26,061 bases of DNA. Source: Conexivisphaera sp049976725. GTDB lineage: Archaea > Thermoproteota > Nitrososphaeria > Conexivisphaerales > Conexivisphaeraceae. Below the pieces are notes generated by a model. The model was not told the DNA's origin. It saw only the letters and a list, made by a program, of their open reading frames with translations, and searched no databases. The stretch lies in assembly GCA_049976725.1 (NCBI GenBank), contig JBMFHR010000014.1:1-26061 (forward strand), given 5' to 3'. The position numbers and the translations under genes are program-made. Positions 14,113 to 21,001 of this stretch are shown here, piece after piece; position 1 is the stretch's first letter; each line of letters opens with the position of its first letter.

Positions 14113-14873
14113 GACGCCTCGCCGCGGCCCGCGGGCCGATTTAAGCGTTCCCGGCGCCCCAGGAGCCCCCTGATCAGGCCCATCATGGCGCGCACCTCGG
14201 ACCGCTCCCCGCGCAGCGCCAGCCTCCTCATCAGGACCCTCACCTTCTCCGCCCGGCCCTCCGGGTAGCCCAGGGCCGATGCCGCGCGGGACACCGCGGA
14301 GTCGAGAGCCGATATCTCGTCGGCCAGCGGGCGGGAGAACCCGTAGAGGCCGTGGCCGGAGTGGTAGATCCTTGCCACCTCGTACAACATTATCGCGAGC
14401 GCGTGCGAGACGTTGAGCGTCGGGTACTCGGTCCACGTCTTCAGGTGCAGGACGAAGTCGCACTCGGCCACCTCCTCGTTCGTCAGCCCGGTCGTGTCCC
14501 TCCCGAGAACTATGGTGACGTCCTCCCTGTCCCCTGCCACCTCGACCAGTTCCTCCGGCGACACCGGCCTCCTGATGTGCCCCCCGCGCGCCCCCGTGAC
14601 CCTCGCGGTCGTCGCCACCAGCATGCCGCTCTCCCGGCGCAGCGACCTGAGGGACGGGACGACGCGCGCCCCCTCCAGGATCCAGGAGCCGTGGGACGCG
14701 TAGCGCCGGGCCGTGGCCGACGATAACTTCTCCCCGCCCCCGGAGACGATGACGAGCCTCCCGAGCCCGAAGTTCGCCATCACGCGCGCCACGTAGCCCA
14801 CGTTCACGCTGTAGCGCGGCTCCACGAACGCCACCGCCCAGCTCCTGTACGGCTCGCCTCCGCCCTCCGGCAT
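14109..14873 (-). CDS. trmJ: SPOUT-family RNA 2'-O-methyltransferase, TrmJ-like
   Basis: A 254-residue SpoU/TrmH-type enzyme that methylates a ribose 2'-OH in RNA; the closest match in layout is TrmJ, which acts on position 32 of tRNA. The three SPOUT motifs are present: NVGYVARVMANFG near the N-terminus, VLGRDTTGLTNEEVAECD in the middle, and LNVSHALAIMLYE as the SAM-binding knot. A C-terminal helical extension of about 70 residues follows, as in TrmJ. The start is the ATG at 14873, 26 nt downstream of a palindromic TATA box. It ends in TTGA overlapping the uL16 gene. The target RNA is inferred from family resemblance only. Confidence 0.85.
   Translation of the reverse strand: MPEGGGEPYRSWAVAFVEPRYSVNVGYVARVMANFGLGRLVIVSGGGEKLSSATARRYASHGSWILEGARVVPSLRSLRRESGMLVATTARVTGARGGHIRRPVSPEELVEVAGDREDVTIVLGRDTTGLTNEEVAECDFVLHLKTWTEYPTLNVSHALAIMLYEVARIYHSGHGLYGFSRPLADEISALDSAVSRAASALGYPEGRAEKVRVLMRRLALRGERSEVRAMMGLIRGLLGRRERLNRPAGRGEAS
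14139..14145 (-). promoter_or_regulatory. TATA box of rpl16, inside trmJ
   Basis: CTTAAAT on the minus strand, centred 30 nt upstream of the TTG start of uL16. This would be an internal promoter within the last codons of the methyltransferase gene. Confidence 0.45.
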
Positions 14874-14890
14874 GCCGCATCGTGCCCCCC

Positions 14891-14908
14891 TCCATCTTAT
14901 AAGATGGA
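14891..14908. promoter_or_regulatory. Palindromic TATA element of trmJ (18-bp perfect palindrome)
   Basis: TCCATCTTATAAGATGGA is perfectly self-complementary, with TTATAA (14897-14902) at its centre. The centre is 26 nt upstream of the trmJ ATG at 14873, which is ideal TATA spacing. It lies in the 95-bp gap between divergent trmJ and the TGS-domain gene. Confidence 0.65.
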
Positions 14909-14928
14909 TCCCGGGTCGGAGGTCAGCC

Positions 14929-14934
14929 TTATAG
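14929..14934 (+). promoter_or_regulatory. TATA box of the TGS-domain gene
   Basis: TTATAG, centred about 37 nt upstream of the ATG at 14969. This predicts transcription starting near 14958 with a leader of about 11 nt. Confidence 0.5.
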
Positions 14935-14968
14935 GCCGGTTCCGGGCCAGCGATCACGTCGGGCGGGG

Positions 14969-16021
14969 ATGGTCACAAACCTCCCGGAGGAGGTCAGGGC
15001 CCTGTGGTCGCGCGCGATACTGGCCAAGGACCCCAGGCTGAAGCTCGAGCTGCTGCGCCAGGTCTACTCGAAGATGCCCAAGCACAAGGGCACCGAGAAC
15101 CTCCAGATGAACCTCAAGCGCCAGATAGCCAACCTGGAGGTCGTCATTGAGGAGCAGGAGAGGAAGGCCAAGAAGAAGGGGAGCGGGGGGATAGAGTGGG
15201 CGGTCAGGAAGACGGAGTTCCCCCAGCTCTGCGTGGTGGGCCTCCCCGGGACGTCCGCCCGCGCGTTCGAGCTGATGACCGGCGTCGGGGCCGAGCTGTT
15301 CAGGCTCTACGAGTCCCCCCTGGTCGGCGTCTACGAGGCGGGGGACGTGCCCTTCCAGGCCGTCTGGTCGCCGGTGGGCGGCATCGGGAGGTTCCTGCAG
15401 GGCAGGCTGGCGGGCCTCCTGCAGAACACCGACCTGCTCGTGATCGCGCACTCCGGTCCACAGGAGCTGGAGTCCGTCCTGCGCGCGCTGGACGACATGG
15501 GGGTCGTCCCCAGGAACGATGACCTGGACGTGGAGGTCCGGGTGACCGCCAGCGGGGGCATAATAATCAGCGGGACCTCGGAGCGCGCCTCCGAGGAGGA
15601 GGTCAGGGAGTACCTTAGGGGGCTCAGGATCTACAACGCCCAGGTCAAGCTGAGCCCGCGCAGCGGGCTGGAGGACCTGGAGGCGGCCCTCCTAGGCAGG
15701 CGCGTGAAGAAGTTCATCGCCGTGGGGCCGGGCGAGAGGCTGGGCCTGGAAGACCTCAGGGACTCCAGGGACGCGGTGGCGGCCGAGGCGCTGCGCGTGC
15801 TCCGCCTGATCAGGGTGTACACCAAGCCCCCCGGGGAGGCCGTCAGGAAACCCCCCCTCGTGATCCCGGAGGGCTCCACCGTGCGCGACGCGACGCTCAG
15901 GGTGCACAGGCAGCTGGTCGAGAGCTTCAGGTTCGCGAGGCTCTGGAGGAACGGCGTCCCCAGCAGGGTGGGGCTCGACTACGCGCTGCGCGACATGGAC
16001 GTGCTGGAGATCAGGGCCTGA
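14969..16021 (+). CDS. DRG/Obg-like TGS-domain protein with a degenerate GTPase domain
   Basis: A 350-residue protein laid out like archaeal DRG-type translation GTPases. It has an N-terminal helical region with the conserved PKHKGTEN (about residues 37-44) and a basic coiled segment, then a G-domain region, then a TGS domain from about residue 280 (IRVYTKPPGE to DYALRDMDVLEIRA). The nucleotide-binding motifs are missing. The G1 P-loop position reads VVGLPGTSARAFEL, with no GKS/GKT. The G3 DxxG position reads WSPVGG, and the G4 NKxD position reads IAVGPGERL. It therefore probably does not bind or hydrolyse GTP in the usual way; a role as a ribosome- or RNA-binding scaffold is only a guess. 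The ATG at 14969 follows a TATA box. The 3' end overlaps hemK2 by 11 bp. Confidence 0.82.
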   Translation: MVTNLPEEVRALWSRAILAKDPRLKLELLRQVYSKMPKHKGTENLQMNLKRQIANLEVVIEEQERKAKKKGSGGIEWAVRKTEFPQLCVVGLPGTSARAFELMTGVGAELFRLYESPLVGVYEAGDVPFQAVWSPVGGIGRFLQGRLAGLLQNTDLLVIAHSGPQELESVLRALDDMGVVPRNDDLDVEVRVTASGGIIISGTSERASEEEVREYLRGLRIYNAQVKLSPRSGLEDLEAALLGRRVKKFIAVGPGERLGLEDLRDSRDAVAAEALRVLRLIRVYTKPPGEAVRKPPLVIPEGSTVRDATLRVHRQLVESFRFARLWRNGVPSRVGLDYALRDMDVLEIRA

Positions 16022-17259
16022 GGAGCTCCAGCGCCACGAGCTCCTCGAAGAACATCCTGAGGCGGCAGGCGATCCTCCCCTCGAGCCCCATCGTCCTGGC
16101 CTCGCCCAGGACCTCGCCGGCTCCCTCCGCCCTGACCAGCGCCACCATCCTGCCTCCCCGCCTCAGCGCCCCGGCGGCCGACCTCAGGAACTCGAGCGCC
16201 ACCTCGACGCCCCCCCTCCCGCCGCAGACCGCCGGGTCCTCGTCGCGGTCGCAGGGCAGGTACGGTGGGTTGAAGTAGATGAGGTCGAACGCGTCCTCCC
16301 TGAACGGCCGCGCGGCGTCGCACACGACGGCCTCGAGCGGGCTGCCCCTGAACCTCCCGCTCGCCTCCCGCGCCGCCTCTGGGAACAGGTCGGCGCAGGC
16401 GGCCAGGCGCAGCGCGCCCGAATCGCGGAGGCCGCGCGTCACGAAGCCCGTCCCGCACCCTATCTCCAGGGCCCTCCCCGCCGTCCCGGCGGCCAGCCCC
16501 TCCACGCACTCGAGGAGGAAGAGGGAATCCTCGCTCGGCCGGTATGGCCGCGGCAATCGCGATCGCCTCCCTCGGCGGGAGCTCCCTGATCCTCCCTCCC
16601 CCGCACCCCTCGATCCCCAGGTCCCTGCAGACCCGCGCGGCGCTGCTCCTCCCCCTGGAGAAGAGCTTCCTGAGCTGGGACATCAGCCAGCGCGCCTCGC
16701 GCTCCGTCATGAGAACGCGCGGCGTCAGCGTGACCAGCCTCGAGCTCACCCTGGGCGCGGGCGAGAACGCCCCGGGGGGAACCCTGCGCCCCGCGCGGAC
16801 GCGGAACGCCGTCCGGACGAAGACCGAGAGGGCGCCGTACCTGCGGAAGCCGGGGCCCCCGGTCATCTTGGCCACGAACTCCTCCTGGAGGACCAGCGAG
16901 GCCACCCTGAAGTCCTTGGACGCCAGCCACCTGATCATGTTCGACGACTCGTAGTAGGGGGGACTCGACACCAGGTAGTCGAACCTCCTCAGGACCCCGT
17001 AGGCGTCCCCGCAGACCAGCTCCACCCTCCGCGACCCCCTCAGCGTCCTCGCGGCCTCCTCGCAGAGTTCCTCGTCCAGCTCGACGGTGACGATCAGCGG
17101 GCCGTCCCCGGACGCCAGGGCGAGCGCGAGCGATCCCCTGCCCGTCCCCACCTCCGCCACGACCTCGTGCGCCGGGGCCCTAATCACCGGCTCCACGAGC
17201 GCCCTCAGTACCTCGCCGGACCTCAGGAAGTGCTGCCCCAGGCGCCGCCCGCGGTTCAC
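15979..17259 (-). CDS. ksgA: rRNA adenine dimethyltransferase KsgA/Dim1
   Basis: Dimethylates two adjacent adenines near the 3' end of 16S rRNA late in small-subunit maturation. The start RRLGQHFLRS, the SAM site AEVGTGRGSLALALA (residues about 35-49), the VELDEEL acidic motif and the C-terminal substrate-binding domain (SPAPRVSSRLVTLTPR) all fit. The catalytic NLPY/NPPY position reads SPPY, with Ser99 replacing the usual Asn. Family-like sequence ends near residue 242 (position about 16534). The frame then runs without a stop through hemK2 in another frame to 15979, which would add about 183 low-complexity residues. The GTG start at 17259 overlaps the DUF655 stop as GTGA. Confidence 0.88.
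   Translation of the reverse strand: MNRGRRLGQHFLRSGEVLRALVEPVIRAPAHEVVAEVGTGRGSLALALASGDGPLIVTVELDEELCEEAARTLRGSRRVELVCGDAYGVLRRFDYLVSSPPYYESSNMIRWLASKDFRVASLVLQEEFVAKMTGGPGFRRYGALSVFVRTAFRVRAGRRVPPGAFSPAPRVSSRLVTLTPRVLMTEREARWLMSQLRKLFSRGRSSAARVCRDLGIEGCGGGRIRELPPREAIAIAAAIPAERGFPLPPRVRGGAGRRDGGEGPGDRVRDGLRDARPPRFGRAAPGRLRRPVPRGGAGGEREVQGQPARGRRVRRRAAVQGGRVRPHLLQPTVPALRPRRGPGGLRREGGRRGGARVPEVGRRGAEAGRQDGGAGQGGGSRRGPGRGQDDGARGEDRLPPQDVLRGARGAGAPQALISSTSMSRSA
16011..16556 (-). CDS. HemK2/Mtq2-like release factor glutamine methyltransferase
   Basis: A 181-residue SAM-dependent methyltransferase. YRPSEDSLFLLECVE is the N-terminal signature of the HemK2/Mtq2 branch. LEIGCGTGFV binds SAM, and the catalytic NPPY is present in YFNPPYLP. 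Family members methylate the glutamine of the GGQ motif in eRF1/aRF1, usually with Trm112 as partner; the target aRF1 is encoded at 6428-7714, and no Trm112 is seen here. The start is the TTG at 16556, inside the C-terminal coding part of ksgA. The gene follows ksgA on the minus strand, an arrangement known from other archaea, and overlaps the convergent TGS-domain gene by 11 bp at its 3' end. Confidence 0.88.
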   Translation of the reverse strand: MPRPYRPSEDSLFLLECVEGLAAGTAGRALEIGCGTGFVTRGLRDSGALRLAACADLFPEAAREASGRFRGSPLEAVVCDAARPFREDAFDLIYFNPPYLPCDRDEDPAVCGGRGGVEVALEFLRSAAGALRRGGRMVALVRAEGAGEVLGEARTMGLEGRIACRLRMFFEELVALELLRP

Positions 17260-17834
17260 GCCCTCTTCACGAACAGGTAGGTCTGCGTTCCCCCCTCGAG
17301 CTCCTCCAGGATCCTCCTGGCCAGCTGCTTCTTGAGGTCCTTCAGCCCCACGCGCTGCTCCACGTCCCTGTAGGAGACGAAGGGCGCCCTCTCGCGCTCC
17401 TCCAGGATCTTCCTCAGCATCGCCTTGCCTATCCCCGGTATCAGCTCCAGGGCGTGCATCCTGGGCGTCAGCGGCTGCGAGGTATTGAAGAACTCCACGA
17501 ACCTCTGCTCCTTGGCCTCCACGATCCTCTCGACGACGTCCGGCAGGACGCTCTTCGCGGTGGGGGTCAGGTCGCCGTAGGAGAGCCTGCCCAGCACGCT
17601 GACAACCTTGTCCCTCTGCTCCTTCCCTATGTAGAGCCTCTCGCCTATCGTGTAGAGGACGCCCTCGGCCCCCTGGAGCTCGAGGAACGTCAGGTAGTCC
17701 TCCCCTATCGACTGGATAATCACGCCCTCCTTTCCCCTGACGGTCCTCGACCTGCCCCTGACCTCGACGTCCAGCACGTAGGCGTACTCCTCGTACTTCT
17801 TCGGCGGCTGCTGGCGCGATCCCGCTGGGTGCAC
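17256..17834 (-). CDS. DUF655 family RNA-associated protein
   Basis: A 192-residue protein of the archaeal DUF655 family, nearly always found next to ksgA and Rpo4/L21e as here; its role is presumed to concern RNA or ribosome biogenesis but is not established. The conserved core begins KKYEEYAYVLDV and contains a helix-hairpin-helix motif LELIPGIGKAMLRKILEER (residues about 135-153), a nucleic-acid binding element. The GTG at 17834 is chosen over the upstream TTG (17852) because the TATA box CTTAAC lies about 25 nt before it, and the TTG would lie almost directly against the box. Its TGA stop overlaps the ksgA start (GTGA). Confidence 0.87.
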   Translation of the reverse strand: MHPAGSRQQPPKKYEEYAYVLDVEVRGRSRTVRGKEGVIIQSIGEDYLTFLELQGAEGVLYTIGERLYIGKEQRDKVVSVLGRLSYGDLTPTAKSVLPDVVERIVEAKEQRFVEFFNTSQPLTPRMHALELIPGIGKAMLRKILEERERAPFVSYRDVEQRVGLKDLKKQLARRILEELEGGTQTYLFVKRA

Positions 17835-17856
17835 GCCTGGAAAGCCGCGCAAGTGG

Positions 17857-17862
17857 GTTAAG
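17857..17862 (-). promoter_or_regulatory. TATA box of DUF655-ksgA-hemK2
   Basis: CTTAAC on the minus strand, centred about 25 nt upstream of the GTG start at 17834. Confidence 0.5.
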
Positions 17863-17891
17863 TGCCTTTCGCGCTCGTGCGGCTCGACGCG

Positions 17892-18248
17892 TCAGGGCTT
17901 CGGCTGCCCCTGGGTCTCATTCGCCAGGATCTGGAGGATCCTCTCCAGGGTCTCGGTCTTCATCATCCTGCGCCAGCCGTTCGTTATCGTCCTGAGCTCC
18001 TCTATAGTCTCCGGCAGTATGTTGACCACCTCGACCGCCTCCTCCTCCGAGAGCCCGACCTCGGAGACCAGCCTGTCCACAATCCTCCTGGCGGTCTGCC
18101 CATCTATCCTGGAGAACTTGTTGAGGTAGTCCAGGGTCCTCACGAGTATCTGGTCCGACGCGTAGTCGGTGCCCTCCACGGACCTGGCCAGGATCTCCTT
18201 CGCCTCGTGGATCGTTATCGGCTTCTTCCCCACGATCCTGAACGACAT
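17892..18248 (-). CDS. rpo4: DNA-directed RNA polymerase subunit Rpo4 (F, Rpb4-like)
   Basis: A 118-residue subunit that pairs with Rpo7 to form the polymerase stalk, helping initiation and binding nascent RNA. The N-terminal part contains KPITIHEAKEILARS and the C-terminal HRDC-like helical part contains LVSEVGLSEEEAVEVVNILPET (key residues EEEAVEVVNI and LPET), as in archaeal Rpb4 homologues. The ATG at 18248 lies four bases after the L21e stop, so the two genes are cotranscribed. The L21e-Rpo4-DUF655-KsgA order is conserved across archaea and supports the call. Confidence 0.92.
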   Translation of the reverse strand: MSFRIVGKKPITIHEAKEILARSVEGTDYASDQILVRTLDYLNKFSRIDGQTARRIVDRLVSEVGLSEEEAVEVVNILPETIEELRTITNGWRRMMKTETLERILQILANETQGQPKP

Positions 18249-18252
18249 GCCC

Positions 18253-18537
18253 CTACGCCCTCAGCGGCACCACGTGGTCCAGCCGCACTATGAGCACCTT
18301 CTCCTTCCGGGGCCCCACGCTGATCCCCACCACGAGCGACCTCCTCCTGACCTCCTTGACCACCCCCACCCTGCCCTGGTAGCGCCTGTGGGGCAGCCCC
18401 TTGGCCTGCGTGGGGTTGATGTCTATGACGACGCGGTCGCCGGGCCTGTACTCCTCCATGAGGCGTGATAGCCCTATGGGCTTGTCCAGCGTCATCAGGT
18501 TCCTGGTCTTCCTCCGGGGTCCCTTGTACTTGGGCAA
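18253..18537 (-). CDS. rpl21e: 50S ribosomal protein L21e
   Basis: A 94-residue archaeal/eukaryotic-specific large-subunit protein. The whole sequence is recognisable: KYKGPRRKTRNLM at the start, EYRPGDRVVIDINPT, the strongly conserved GLPHRRYQGRVGVV, and a C-terminal strand region ending DHVVPLRA. The start is the TTG at 18537; a TTATAATA box lies about 30 nt upstream in the gap behind the Pus10-like gene. It begins the transcript continuing into Rpo4. Confidence 0.95.
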   Translation of the reverse strand: MPKYKGPRRKTRNLMTLDKPIGLSRLMEEYRPGDRVVIDINPTQAKGLPHRRYQGRVGVVKEVRRRSLVVGISVGPRKEKVLIVRLDHVVPLRA

Positions 18538-18562
18538 GCTGCCAGTTGGCCCGCGCGGGACG

Positions 18563-18570
18563 TATTATAA
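18563..18570 (-). promoter_or_regulatory. TATA box of rpl21e-rpo4
   Basis: TTATAATA on the minus strand, centred about 30 nt upstream of the TTG start at 18537 and overlapping the end of the Pus10-like gene (18565). Confidence 0.65.
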
Positions 18571-19686
18571 CTTTTCCCGGGCCCGCCGGGGCCTCGGCGG
18601 CGCCAGCGGGTAGCCCGAGCAGTCCCCCACCACGTCCACCACGCGCACCCTGGCCCCCGCTGGCGCGATAGAGATCAGGTCCGCGCCGTGCTCGGCGCAC
18701 ACCGCGGCCGCCAGGGCCCCGCCCTCCGACCTCGCCTCCGCGCGCAGGATCCTCCCCCTGCCCGCCGCGGTTCCCGCGGCCGCCTCCAGCCGCGCCGCCT
18801 CCGCGCGCCCTCCCGCGGCCTCGATCTCCACAACGTCCACGCGCGCCTCCGCCGCCGCGCCCTCCACCTCGCGCGCCCCCTGCAGCAGCCTCAGGGAGGC
18901 CAGCCAGGAGCCGTCCGGGAGGCGGCGCTGCCACCCCGTCCTGAGCCTGGCGCCCAGGACCTTGGCGACGAACGGCCTCCCCCTGCCCGACACCTCGACC
19001 TCCGCGGGATCGGTCCCGATCCACGCGATCCTCGCGCCCTCGGCTTCGAACGCCGCCATGAGCGACTCGATCAGGCGGCGCTCCAGGCTCGGGGGCTCGC
19101 CCGATACCCCGGTGTAGTTGCACGCCGCGCAGCCCGCGCCCCCGCAGCGCGGGCACCTCCTGCCGCGGCTGCGCACGCCCGCGGGCTTCAGGTAGCGCCC
19201 CAGCACGTAGGCGGGCATGGGCGCCGCCCCCTCGAACCCCCGCGGGGAGAACCTGAGGATCACGTCCGGGTCCGCCGGCCTCGCCGGCACCCCCAGCCTG
19301 CCCTCGATGGACCTCGATAGCATCCTGATGGCCAGCCTCTTCGCGGACATTCCCCCGCGGAGCCTGAGCCTCGACCTGAGCTCGTCCTCCAGCTCCACAG
19401 CGCCGCGCGGCACGCTCACGCTCACGTAGAAGGACCTGGCCTCGAGGCCCGCGATGGCCCGCGCTGCCTCCCCGGCCATCTCGTCGATCCTCGAGAACAT
19501 GCCGCCGCACAGCGCGCACCCAGCGTCGTCCAGGGGGATTCCCAGCAGCGCGGCCACCCTGAGGCCGGTCCGCTCCACCGAGCCCGGATCCGACGTGTGC
19601 AGCCTGCCCACGCACCAGCGGCAGATCCTCAGCTTCCCGAGCTCCAGCGCCTCCCTGCGGGTCACGCCGCGGCCCTCACGCGCCAA
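18565..19686 (-). CDS. Divergent Pus10-like tRNA pseudouridine synthase homologue
   Basis: A 373-residue protein with Pus10 architecture. An N-terminal zinc-binding/THUMP part carries C22-x2-C25 and C57-x2-C60 (CRWCVGRL and CALCGGMF). A second cysteine group, CPRCGGAGCAACNYTG, lies at 178-192, followed by a synthase-like region. Pus10 makes pseudouridine 54/55 in archaeal tRNA. The catalytic GREDVDVRMLGxGRPF motif is only half kept: GRGRPF is present (235-239 region), but the GRED position reads GTDP (224-227), so the catalytic Asp and the Arg are not where expected. The usual C-terminal KEFVHGD-type motif is not recognisable either. The enzyme may be inactive or re-purposed. The start is TTG 19686 (or GTG 19665); it overlaps the srp54 end. 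Confidence 0.75.
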   Translation of the reverse strand: MAREGRGVTRREALELGKLRICRWCVGRLHTSDPGSVERTGLRVAALLGIPLDDAGCALCGGMFSRIDEMAGEAARAIAGLEARSFYVSVSVPRGAVELEDELRSRLRLRGGMSAKRLAIRMLSRSIEGRLGVPARPADPDVILRFSPRGFEGAAPMPAYVLGRYLKPAGVRSRGRRCPRCGGAGCAACNYTGVSGEPPSLERRLIESLMAAFEAEGARIAWIGTDPAEVEVSGRGRPFVAKVLGARLRTGWQRRLPDGSWLASLRLLQGAREVEGAAAEARVDVVEIEAAGGRAEAARLEAAAGTAAGRGRILRAEARSEGGALAAAVCAEHGADLISIAPAGARVRVVDVVGDCSGYPLAPPRPRRAREKL

Positions 19687-21001
19687 GCTGGGGCAATCCC
19701 CTCAGCCGGGACTTCCTGAGCGCCTTCGCGAGCCTCCTGGCCTGCTCGTACGACCTGAGGAGCTCCCTCACATCCCTCTCGTCCACCCCGGCGCCCCTGG
19801 CGATGCGCCTGATCCTCTGCCCGTTGAGTATTTCTGGCTCCTCGCGCTCCCTCGGCGTCATCGAGTCGATCGCCGCCTTCCACTTGGAGATCTTGTCCTC
19901 CATGCCCTCCTCGGCCTCCTTCGGGAGCTTCAGCTGGGAGCCGCCCGGCAGCATCTCCAGGAGCTTCGAAAGCGGCCCCATCCTGCGCAGGTCCTCCAGC
20001 TGCTCAACGAAGTCCACCAGCGTGAACTTCCCCCTCTCCATGCGCTCCGCCCTCTCCCTGTCCTCCTCGCTCAGCCTCCTGAACCTCTGGATGAGCGACT
20101 CGAGGTCGCCCATGCCCAGGAGCCTCTCGGCGAACCTCCTCGGCGAGTACTCCTCGAAGTCCTCCAGGGCCTCGCCCGACGACGTGAAGTAGACCTTGGC
20201 GCCCGTGATCGCCGCGGTCGTCAGGGCGCCCCCTCCCTTCGCGGAGCTGTCCAGCTTCGTGACTATGAGCCCGCCCACCCTCGTCGACTCGGCGAACGCC
20301 CTGGCCTGCCTCTCGGCCTGCTGGCCTATCGTGGCGTCCACCACGAGGAACGTCGCGTCAGGCCCGACGGCGCGCTCCATCTCGCGCATCTCCTCCATGA
20401 GCTCGGCCTCGTTCCTGTGCCTGCCCGCGGTGTCCACTATCACCACGTTGCACCCGGCGCGCGCGAGGGCCTCCGAGCCCTCCCTGGCCAGCTTGACAGC
20501 GTCGCGCTCGTTCGGGTCCCCGTAGAACATGGCCCCCGCGCGCTCGGCCAGCTGCCTGAGCTGGTCGTATGCCCCGGGCCTGTACGTGTCGGCCGCGACG
20601 AGCCCCGGGACGAACTTCCTCTCCCTGTAGTAGAGCGCCAGCTTGGCCGCCGCGGTCGTCTTGCCCGATCCCTGCAGGCCCACCAGCATTATCTTCAGTG
20701 GCCTCCCGCCCTGCGGCAGGGGGGGCCTCACGTCCTCCCCGCCCAGTATCTTCACTATTTCATTGTATAATAGGTATATCGCGTGCTCCTTCATGGAGAT
20801 CCCCGGCGGAGGCCGCTGCTTCCTCAGCGCCTCCTCGAGCTCCCTCGAGAGCTCCATCACGAGCTTCACGTTCACATCGGCCTGCAGGAGCGCCCTCTGG
20901 ATGTCGCGGATGAAGTCCCTGAGGGCCCTCTCGTCGACGAGGCTCCTGCCCATCAGCCTGTCCACGGCCGCCCTGAGGCCGTCCCTCAGGCCCTCCAGCA
21001 C
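19676..21001 (-). CDS. srp54: Signal recognition particle 54 kDa protein
   Basis: A 441-residue GTPase that binds signal sequences and SRP RNA and targets nascent proteins to the membrane. The N domain is at residues 1-95. The G domain contains the P-loop GLQGSGKTT (108-116), DTYRPGAYDQLRQLAE, the DTAGRH G3 motif and TKLDSSAKGGGAL. The methionine-bearing M domain follows, with GQRIRRIARGAGV as its RNA-binding motif near residue 395. The start is the GTG at 21001. The 3' end overlaps the Pus10-like gene by 11 bp. The dph6 frame runs through its 5' part from upstream. Confidence 0.96.
   Translation of the reverse strand: MLEGLRDGLRAAVDRLMGRSLVDERALRDFIRDIQRALLQADVNVKLVMELSRELEEALRKQRPPPGISMKEHAIYLLYNEIVKILGGEDVRPPLPQGGRPLKIMLVGLQGSGKTTAAAKLALYYRERKFVPGLVAADTYRPGAYDQLRQLAERAGAMFYGDPNERDAVKLAREGSEALARAGCNVVIVDTAGRHRNEAELMEEMREMERAVGPDATFLVVDATIGQQAERQARAFAESTRVGGLIVTKLDSSAKGGGALTTAAITGAKVYFTSSGEALEDFEEYSPRRFAERLLGMGDLESLIQRFRRLSEEDRERAERMERGKFTLVDFVEQLEDLRRMGPLSKLLEMLPGGSQLKLPKEAEEGMEDKISKWKAAIDSMTPREREEPEILNGQRIRRIARGAGVDERDVRELLRSYEQARRLAKALRKSRLRGLPQLGA

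Noticed and set aside
17835..17852. TTG at 17852 as the start of the DUF655 gene
   Set aside because: It lies only about 7 nt from the TATA box, so it would be upstream of the expected transcript start; the GTG at 17834 has the right spacing.
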